Below, in pieces: positions 6,708 through 12,558 of a stretch of 12,558 bases of DNA. Source of the DNA: JAUVIB01 sp964424545 (GTDB lineage Bacteria; Calditrichota; Calditrichia; Calditrichales; Calditrichaceae); NCBI GenBank assembly GCA_964424545.1, contig CAYRJN010000113.1, forward strand, positions 1 to 12,558, written 5' to 3'. The first letter of the stretch is position 1. Every line of letters begins with the position of its first letter. A program made the translations under genes and the position numbers. Below the pieces are notes generated by a model. The model searched no databases, was not told the origin of the DNA, and saw nothing but the letters and a program-made list of their open reading frames with translations.

Positions 6708-7814
6708 ATGTACAAAGAAAAATTGCCACAATTGAAAATCGGAAATATTACCGCTGAGAAAGCGATTATCCAAGGCGGGATGGGCGTAGGCATATCGCTT
6801 TCCGGTCTGGCTTCCGCCGTTGCCGAAGAAGGCGGGATAGGCGTCATCTCTTCCGTGGCTCTCGGATTATTGCATGAAGACAGCGGAATGAAATACAGAG
6901 AAGCCAATTTGCACTTTTTACGTGAAGAGATTCGTAAAGCAAAGGCTAAAAGCGACGGGATAATCGGGGTAAATATTATGGTAGCTCTGACCGATTATAA
7001 TGAATTATTAAAAGTATCCATAGAAGAAGAAGCCGATGTGATAATCATGGGCGCCGGTTTGCCTTTGAAGTTTCCACAGGATATTAATCCTAAAAATATA
7101 AGGCGCACGGCTTTTTTGCCGATCGTCTCGTCGAAACGCGCTTTTGATATTATTTTCAAATATTGGGAAAAAGCCTATAACCGTATTCCCGACGGAGTAA
7201 TCGTGGAAGGCCCGCTTGCCGGCGGTCATCTAGGATACAAAAATCATCAAATTGAAGACAGCGCCTTTGAGTTGGAAAAAATAATTCCGGAAGTGGTCGG
7301 CTCTGCTAAAATCTATGAAGAAAAATATGGAATCGAAGTTCCTGTTATTGCAGCGGGCGGCGTATATGACGGCGCCGACATTGATAAATTTTTATGTATG
7401 GGCGCAAGCGGCGTGCAGATGGGCACACGCTTTGTGGCAACGCATGAATGCGATGCTTCGCTGGAATTTAAACAACAGTATATTAATAGCAAAAAAAAGG
7501 ATATAACCATTATAAAAAGCCCTGTGGGGTTGCCGGGACGCGCCATTAATAACGGTTTTCTTGAAGATGTTAGCGGTGGCCGTAAAAAACCGATTAAATG
7601 TTCGTGGAAATGTCTGAAAACATGCGATTATCGCACGGCGCCTTACTGCATCGCAGACGCGCTTAATAACGCGCAGCGGGGCGATTTTAAAAACGGTTAT
7701 GCCTTTGCCGGAGCAAACGCTTATCGGCTTGAAGAGATAATATCCGTAAAAGAACTCTTCACTATACTTGAAAATGAATATGCGCTGGTTAAGGCGTTAT
7801 CACTTAGCGCATAG
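6708..7814 (+). CDS. Nitronate monooxygenase-like FMN oxidoreductase with C-terminal Cys cluster
   Basis: This 368-residue soluble flavoprotein has a TIM-barrel fold of the nitronate monooxygenase / 2-nitropropane dioxygenase / FabK-like superfamily. Family signs are QGGMGVGIS (residues 22-30), EEGGIGVISS, the GPLAGGHLGY segment with the putative active-site His174, and the FMN phosphate-binding stretch AAGGVYDGADI...GASGVQMGTRF. The substrate cannot be told from sequence; nitronate oxidation or an enoyl/flavin reductase role are both possible. A C-terminal extension has Cys298, Cys302, Cys306 and Cys314 (CSWKCLKTC...YC), spaced like metal or Fe-S ligands. The ATG at 6708 is chosen because GGAG (6697-6700) is 7 bases upstream and because the promoter lies just before it. 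It diverges from the kinase operon and ends at a strong terminator, so it is a single-gene unit. Confidence 0.88.
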   Translation: MYKEKLPQLKIGNITAEKAIIQGGMGVGISLSGLASAVAEEGGIGVISSVALGLLHEDSGMKYREANLHFLREEIRKAKAKSDGIIGVNIMVALTDYNELLKVSIEEEADVIIMGAGLPLKFPQDINPKNIRRTAFLPIVSSKRAFDIIFKYWEKAYNRIPDGVIVEGPLAGGHLGYKNHQIEDSAFELEKIIPEVVGSAKIYEEKYGIEVPVIAAGGVYDGADIDKFLCMGASGVQMGTRFVATHECDASLEFKQQYINSKKKDITIIKSPVGLPGRAINNGFLEDVSGGRKKPIKCSWKCLKTCDYRTAPYCIADALNNAQRGDFKNGYAFAGANAYRLEEIISVKELFTILENEYALVKALSLSA

Positions 7815-7840
7815 ATAATTTTGTGATTATAAACAATGAG

Positions 7841-7879
7841 AATCCGGTTAATGCACATCTAAGCATAACCGGATTTTTT
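7841..7879 (+). terminator. Strong intrinsic terminator after the NMO-like gene
   Basis: AATCCGGTTA (7841-7850) pairs perfectly with TAACCGGATT (7866-7875). The stem continues past a one-base bulge with TGC/GCA and closes on an 8-base loop. A run of six T (7874-7879) follows. It lies 26 bases after the stop codon. Confidence 0.9.
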
Positions 7880-7932
7880 GTATCTCTATTGCCTTATTTC
7901 AAATAAAGCATTTTTTGATGCTTCTAAATCCA

Positions 7933-8496
7933 TCAGCCTCCGTTAAAAGGATTGGGATAGTTTTGCGCCAATTAAAATGTCAGCGGACGTTTTGTGGTTA
8001 TTTCAATGCTTGCCTCTTCAACTCTTTGTCCGTTAAGCTATACGGAGGTTGAGGAATAGATGTAGCGGGTTTAACATTTATATTGCCATCAATAAATTCA
8101 TAGCGTGTTTCGGCCGACATGCCACCCTGTCCGTCGACTCTCGCAATCTCTTCAAATTTGTTATCCTTGTCGGAAAGCGAACGTTTAATAATCCAAAGGC
8201 GTTATTGGTTTCGCTCGCTGTAATCCAGTTAAGCAAAACCTTGCCCTTATTATCTTGCGCGGTGAATGGAGATAGTTCTACGGGCAGCGAGTGGTTGCCG
8301 CTCAGTTCTGTGTTTTCAATGCTGCCGTAAACCGTATAAGTTAAAGCCGCTGTGGTTGAGGCGTTTTGTGATCTTGCCAATTCATCGATTATTACCGAAA
8401 CATTGTTCTGATTGCCGATGATTACCGTTGTGGGGACGGTAACGATAAGCGTGTCTTCATCCGTCACGTTTTCTATAAGCTTAACGGCATTAGTAT
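7933..8496 (-). pseudogene. Decayed C-terminal remnant of a secreted protein with an FCB-type C-terminal module
   Basis: Three frames have to be joined to read the ancestral protein. The first frame (down to about 8195) gives VTDEDTLIVTVPTTV...HSLPVELSPFTAQDNKGKVLLNWITASETNNA. After a frameshift near 8190-8200 the next frame gives IIKRSLSDKDNKFEEIARVDGQ and then AETRYEFIDGN. After a second shift near 8040 the third frame gives LNGQRVEEASIEITTKRPLTF, a TAA stop (7972-7974), then LAQNYPNPFN (7971-7942) and a TGA at 7933. This order is what I know from the ends of large secreted proteins in Ignavibacteria, Calditrichota and related phyla, where LxQNYPNPFNP opens the final FlgD-like or sorting domain. 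Everything after NPFN is missing, and so is the N-terminal bulk. The GTG-started 129-residue frame (8078-8467) is therefore not a real intact gene. It abuts the DUF4136 gene directly. Confidence 0.82.
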
Positions 8497-9090
8497 TTAC
8501 TTTTTACCCGGAGGATAATTTTTAAATATTTTTTCTACGATACTATAAATTCGTTCCTGTTGCTCCTGACCGTTTTGATTATCTCTCACTACGCCGGTTG
8601 CCATGCCGCGCCAGACTAATTTTTTATCCTTCCACGAAACCATATCGATAACCAGTGTTGTCTCTTCGTATTGGCTTACCGTAGTCGTTCCGCCGGCCGG
8701 TCCCCACCACGGATCATACCAGCCTCCATATCCTCTGTAACCGCCGCGGTAACCGGGTCCGTAACCCACACCCACGCTTACGCCCGTCTGCGTTACTTGT
8801 GTGCGTTCTTTTACGCCGGCGTGCGCATACACAACCACATCGTAAGGCTGGTCTTCCGTTGCTTTAACCAAACTTTTTTCCTTTAACACTTTATCTACGG
8901 CAATTTGAACGCGTTTAGCTACAAGCGGATGTTTGTGTAATTCGTCATCCGGATTAATTTCTTTGCCGGATGCCCAGCGGTATGTTTTGATTTTACTAAA
9001 ATCGTATTCGGGGGCATAGTCATGCTTGATGGTTATGGACGAGCAACTCATCCATAACAGCAGGCCTAACAGGATTAATGCATATTTCAT
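8497..9090 (-). CDS. DUF4136 family lipoprotein
   Basis: This 197-residue protein begins with a lipoprotein-type signal (MKYALILLGLLLWMSCSS). The probable lipidated Cys16 sits behind a somewhat irregular lipobox, with Trp at -3. The mature part follows the DUF4136 pattern: YDFSKIKTYRWA (residues 29-40), then ...HPLVAKRVQIAVDKVLKEKSLVKA, a VVVYAHAGVK strand, and the late LVIDMVSWKDKKLVWRGMATGVV strand pair. Between these lies a Gly/Tyr/Trp-rich loop at 107-134. The protein is expected on the inner leaflet of the outer membrane or in the periplasm. Family function is unknown. AGGAG (9100-9096) stands 5 bases before the ATG. It is the only intact gene in its transcription unit, since what follows it is a pseudogene. 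Confidence 0.88.
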   Translation of the reverse strand: MKYALILLGLLLWMSCSSITIKHDYAPEYDFSKIKTYRWASGKEINPDDELHKHPLVAKRVQIAVDKVLKEKSLVKATEDQPYDVVVYAHAGVKERTQVTQTGVSVGVGYGPGYRGGYRGYGGWYDPWWGPAGGTTTVSQYEETTLVIDMVSWKDKKLVWRGMATGVVRDNQNGQEQQERIYSIVEKIFKNYPPGKK

Positions 9091-9403
9091 TTTGTCTCCT
9101 TTTCTAATGATTGTTTTCTTCTGCGGGTATAAACATAATTTAAATGCAACCTATTCCATTAATTTTGAAATGTGGGCTAATGAACGCTCGACAAATAAAA
9201 CAATCATGAAAAGAATCTAACGCAAAGTTTAATGTCAAGTTTAGAAATCATAAAAATCTTTGTCTCTCTTTTTTGCACACAATACAAATTTAATGTATCT
9301 TTAAGCGTTTTATGGTTAAATATAAATATCATAATGTATATGAGCAAAATATAGTTTAATGAATTGACAATATTTAATTCTAATAAGACGCGAGGATTTC
9401 GCT
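9091..9403. other. Divergent intergenic region, AT-rich
   Basis: This 313-base gap lies between the start codons of the DUF4136 lipoprotein (minus) and the dipeptidyl peptidase (plus), so it must hold both promoters. A TTGACA occurs at 9364-9369, but no -10 element follows at a suitable distance before the peptidase start. I see no convincing RNA gene, strong hairpin or coding frame in it. Confidence 0.4.
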
Positions 9404-11605
9404 ATGTCCAAAATAATTTTTCAAATCTTCATTCTGTTTTTGTTACTTGCCCAAAATGTTTCGGCGCAGAAAAAAAACATTACCGTGGAGACCGTTTACA
9501 GTCCCAAAACATTTAAAATGCTACGTCTTCCTCAAACGGCGTGGTATGATAATACGCATTTATTGTTCTATGCAAGGGAAGATACGACAATAAGGTTATA
9601 TGATATTGAATCGGGGAAGACGTCCGATATTTACAGTACTGAAAAGGCTATGGTTTCGCTTAAAAGCATTTTTAGAGAAAATCAAACGCCGAGGAAAATA
9701 GGCTGGCCGATTGATTTTAATTCTGGCGTACAAAAAGCCATTTATAATTATAATGACGATATATACCTGTTAGACTTTAATAAATCGAAGTTTTTGCGCG
9801 TTACCAACACGCCGCAAGAAGAGCAGTCCGTAAAGTTTTCACCCGACGGAAAAAAAATATCTTATATAAGAGAAAATAATATTTATGTCTATGATATCGA
9901 TAGGAAGACGGAGTATCCGCTTACCAAGGACGGGTCGGAAAATATATTGAACGGAACGCTGTCTTGGCTGTATTGGGAAGAGGTTTTCGGCCGCCATAAT
10001 ATCGCCTATTGGTGGTCGGGCGATTCCAAAGCGATTGCCTACTTGCAGACAGACGAATCAATGGTTTCGCTCATGCACTATGTTGATTTTAAACCATGGG
10101 TTCCCGATGTTATAACGCAGCGCTATCCCAAAGCGGGCGGGAAAAATCCGTTGGTGCGCGCCGGAATTGTAGAACTTGACTCTCGAAAAACAACTTGGGT
10201 AAAAATTGATACGGCATCTTATGAATATCTTGTAAGAGTAAACTGGTTGCCCGGTTCTAAGGAAGTTGCTGTTCAAACTATGAATCGCGCCCAAACACAG
10301 TTGGATTTGTATCTTGTAAAGCGAGACGACGGCAGCGCAGCTAGGATATTGAGAGAAACGAGTAAAGCTTGGGTAAATATAAACGACGATCTTCATTTTT
10401 TGCCGCATAAAAAACAGTTTTTGTGGGTTTCGGAAAGAGACGGATACGCGCATATTTACCTTTTTGATATGAAAGGGACAAAGGTTCGAAAAATAACCAA
10501 AGGAAATTGGGCGTTGATATCCGCGGGGGGAGGCGTGGCTTGGTTAAGGCAGGCCGTTGTTGCCGTGGATGAAGAGGGCGATTGGATATATTTTACGGCT
10601 TTAAAGCACAGTAATATTGAACGCCATCTATATCGGGTTCATATCGACGGAACTGGGCTTGAACGTTTGTCCGAAGGTTCCGGAACGCATTCGGTTTCAT
10701 TTAGCTCCGATTATAAATATTATGTTGATCGTTTTTCAGGATCACATAATCCGCCTTCAAAAAGTATCTATCGCAATAATGGTAAAAAGGTCAGACTAAT
10801 TGCCGAATCCGATAAAAACGCTCTTTCTAAATTTGATATACAGGCGCCGGAATACTTTACCATCAGAGCCAAAGACGGGTTCCCGCTGCCGGCAATGATT
10901 TTTAAGCCGTCCGATTTTGACCCTGCTAAAAAATATCCTTTAATTTTATATGTTTACGGCGGCCCTTCGGCGCCTTTGGTTGTAAATCGTTATCAAGGCA
11001 TTTCCTTTACTCAGGTTTTACTGAATAACGGTTTTATTGTAGCGACGGTGGATCCGAGAAGCGCCACGTCAATCAGCAAGAAGCTTGAAAATATTATCTT
11101 ATTGGATGCTATGGATGAATTGGAGTTAAAAGATTTACGCGATGGAGTAAAATGGTTTAAGAATCGACCATATATCGATTCAACCCGCGTCGGTATTTGG
11201 GGTTGGAGCGGCGGCGGCAGCTTTACGCTTTCGGCCTTAACCAAAACGAAGGAATTTAAAGCGGGCATTGCCGTGGCCCCTGTTTCGGACTGGCATTATT
11301 ATGATACGTTTTATGCGGAATTTTCCATGAAACGGCCGCAGGATAATCCGCAAGGCTACGAAAAATCTTCCAAGGTTAAACATGCTAAAGATTTGCATGG
11401 AAGACTGATGCTGATATACGGTACTTATGACGATAACGTTCATCCGCAAAACAGTCAAGCCTTTGCCAACGAATTGATTAAACATAATATAATGTTTGAT
11501 CTGATGGTTTATCCCATGAGAAAACACGGTATTTCGGATATACCCGCGAGAATACATCTTTATAATACCATGTTGGAATTTTGGAATAGAAATCTAAAAA
11601 ATTAA
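9404..11605 (+). CDS. Exported S9B dipeptidyl peptidase IV-type serine peptidase
   Basis: This 733-residue enzyme would remove N-terminal dipeptides from peptides, typically with Pro or Ala in second place. A signal peptide (residues 1-21, cleavage likely after VSA) sends it to the periplasm or envelope. The DPPIV N-terminal beta-propeller covers about residues 40-500. It contains SWLYWEEVFGR with Glu192-Glu193, matching the paired glutamates that bind the substrate N-terminus in DPP IV. The alpha/beta-hydrolase domain follows, with the oxyanion Tyr region YVYGGPS. The triad is Ser602 (GWSGGG), Asp676 (YGTYDDNVH) and His708 (RKHGIS). In place of the usual NRG(T/S)G segment it has DPRSATS, which I associate with a distinct bacterial subgroup. 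GAGGA lies 7 bases before the ATG. Length is normal. The YwiC-like gene begins 36 bases downstream on the same strand. Confidence 0.94.
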   Translation: MSKIIFQIFILFLLLAQNVSAQKKNITVETVYSPKTFKMLRLPQTAWYDNTHLLFYAREDTTIRLYDIESGKTSDIYSTEKAMVSLKSIFRENQTPRKIGWPIDFNSGVQKAIYNYNDDIYLLDFNKSKFLRVTNTPQEEQSVKFSPDGKKISYIRENNIYVYDIDRKTEYPLTKDGSENILNGTLSWLYWEEVFGRHNIAYWWSGDSKAIAYLQTDESMVSLMHYVDFKPWVPDVITQRYPKAGGKNPLVRAGIVELDSRKTTWVKIDTASYEYLVRVNWLPGSKEVAVQTMNRAQTQLDLYLVKRDDGSAARILRETSKAWVNINDDLHFLPHKKQFLWVSERDGYAHIYLFDMKGTKVRKITKGNWALISAGGGVAWLRQAVVAVDEEGDWIYFTALKHSNIERHLYRVHIDGTGLERLSEGSGTHSVSFSSDYKYYVDRFSGSHNPPSKSIYRNNGKKVRLIAESDKNALSKFDIQAPEYFTIRAKDGFPLPAMIFKPSDFDPAKKYPLILYVYGGPSAPLVVNRYQGISFTQVLLNNGFIVATVDPRSATSISKKLENIILLDAMDELELKDLRDGVKWFKNRPYIDSTRVGIWGWSGGGSFTLSALTKTKEFKAGIAVAPVSDWHYYDTFYAEFSMKRPQDNPQGYEKSSKVKHAKDLHGRLMLIYGTYDDNVHPQNSQAFANELIKHNIMFDLMVYPMRKHGISDIPARIHLYNTMLEFWNRNLKN

Positions 11606-11641
11606 ATCAATTTTTAATTCGGCTTAATAATAGTTGGACGG

Positions 11642-12404
11642 ATGAATAATAAAAAAACAATTAAAAAGTTATTGCCCCAGTCGCATGGGTCATGGGCGTT
11701 TATTCTCGAACCCTTATCGTTGGCGCTGTGGGTTGCCTGGTCATTTGACGGCTTTATGCTTTTTCTGGGAGCGTTATTTGCTTTTCTATCGCATCAGCCC
11801 GTACGAACTTTATTTACGCAAGGTTATCAAAAAACAATTTTTGCCGTCTCTTTTATCGTAGTAAGTATAGCCGCTTTTTTTATACTAATATTTTATTGTA
11901 AATACCGATATAACAATTAATTGGCGGCTGTTTTTTGCTATTTTTCTATTGTTTGTTTTTATGTTTATTGATCTTTCCGGTAAAGGTAAAAGTCTTATCG
12001 GAGAGCTCATTGTGCCCATTGCGATCTCTTTAATGGCGGCTACTATTTTTCTCGTGCAAAAACAATCGATTAGCTTGACTTTTGCGTTTTTACTTGTTTT
12101 GCTTGCTCGTTCATTGCCTACGGTATTTTTAGTCCGTACGCAAATAAGAGTGTTTAAAAATAAAAGTTACAGTAATCTTCCTCCGCTTATTGCTCATCTA
12201 ACGTCAATTCTTATTATAGTCATTTTGATAAGCTTTAAGCTTATTCCCGTTGGAATAGTGATTGCAGTCATACTCTTATTCATACGCTGTTGTATATTGT
12301 TATACCCGATGAAGAATAGATTGTCGGTAATGCAAATCGGCATTGTCGAGTTTGTTTTCGGTATTTTTTTTGTCGTCATTTGCGGTATTGCTTATACGGT
12401 GTAG
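11642..12404 (+). pseudogene. YwiC-like multi-spanning membrane protein, interrupted by one frameshift
   Basis: Two frames together form one YwiC-like protein. The 92-codon first part (11642-11920) carries the family's N-terminal signature, here PQSHGSWAFILEPL (usually PxEHGAW), and two to three hydrophobic helices. The second part is in the +1 frame and is open from about 11889. It reads IVNTDITINWRLFFAIFLLFVFMFIDLSGKG and then several more helices to 12404. Removing one base, for example from the TTTT at 11891-11894, joins them as about 253 residues, a plausible full length. YwiC family function is unknown; these are inner-membrane proteins. The region past the break keeps clean coding sense, so the lesion is either very recent or a sequencing/assembly error. 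The ribosome site (GGACGG just before the ATG) is weak. It lies downstream of the peptidase gene and may share its transcript. Confidence 0.75.
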
Positions 12405-12513
12405 TTTTATCACGTTATACCGTTGTATTCTTATTGTATGTAAAAAAGCGGGTAACACCCATTGTAAAGTTATCCTTTCGGTAAAAAGCGATGAATTGTA
12501 AAAAAATATGTTT

Positions 12514-12550
12514 TTTATGGATTTTGTTTTATTTATGGATTTTATTTTAT
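12514..12550. repeat. Two near-identical 19-base tandem copies
   Basis: TTTATGGATTTTGTTTTAT (12514-12532) is followed at once by TTTATGGATTTTATTTTAT (12532-12550), an 18-base period with one mismatch. It lies in the AT-rich non-coding tail (12405-12558). No gene or clear terminator can be supported there. Confidence 0.6.
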
Positions 12551-12558
12551 CTCATTAT

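Noticed and set aside
7906..7923. AAGCAT/ATGCTT hairpin as a terminator for the pseudogene side
   Set aside because: The stem is only 6 bp and no T-run follows on the minus strand. It is too weak to call.
8078..8467. A GTG-started 129-residue minus-strand reading frame as a real gene
   Set aside because: Its last third is out of frame with the conserved sequence. The true continuation lies in two other frames, so it is part of a pseudogene.
9364..9392. TTGACA as the -35 of a promoter for the dipeptidyl peptidase
   Set aside because: The only -10-like sequence (TAATAA, 9381-9386) is 11 bases away, and at the proper 17-base spacing the DNA is CGCGAG.
11885..11900. Programmed -1 ribosomal frameshift in the YwiC-like gene
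   Set aside because: The downstream frame needs one base to be skipped (+1). There is no X XXY YYZ slippery site of the right phase and no downstream structure that I can see.

Overview
The window is an AT-rich, gene-dense chromosomal segment of a bacterium. The best guess is a member of the FCB group (Calditrichota, Ignavibacteria, Marinimicrobia or Bacteroidota-like). Three things support this: a relic C-terminal domain carrying the LPVELS...ASE.NN...LAQNYPNPFN signature seen at the ends of secreted proteins in those phyla; an exported S9B dipeptidyl peptidase; and a DUF4136 lipoprotein. No rRNA, tRNA, CRISPR array, transposase or phage gene is visible. The placement is an inference from protein style and not a phylogenetic result.

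Layout from left to right. Positions 126-2317 (minus strand) are a two-gene operon: a BCP-type peroxiredoxin, then a 570-residue ABC-class ATPase of the COG3044 family. Diverging from it is an AMMECR1 protein (2417-2977, plus), then a spacer with a 59-codon orphan reading frame. Next is a plus-strand pair: a cation diffusion facilitator with zinc-type metal ligands (3243-4145), and a peroxiredoxin-fold protein that has no cysteine at all (4151-4678). Facing them on the minus strand is a two-component operon, sensor kinase (5569-6582) then OmpR-type regulator (4872-5576), which overlap by 8 bases. Diverging from the kinase is a nitronate monooxygenase-like flavoprotein (6708-7814, plus) with an extended -10 promoter and a strong intrinsic terminator.

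The right part holds a decayed pseudogene of a secreted protein (7933-8496, minus), a DUF4136 lipoprotein (8497-9090, minus), an exported dipeptidyl peptidase IV (9404-11605, plus), and a YwiC-like membrane protein split by a single frameshift (11642-12404, plus). The last 150 bases are AT-rich and appear non-coding.

Together the genes look like general housekeeping and stress functions (peroxide defence, metal efflux, envelope signalling, peptide degradation). I see no convincing new multi-gene system. The observations most worth a check are the cysteine-free redoxin beside the metal exporter, the four-cysteine cluster in the nitronate monooxygenase relative, the BCP/ABC-ATPase pairing, and the two broken genes.
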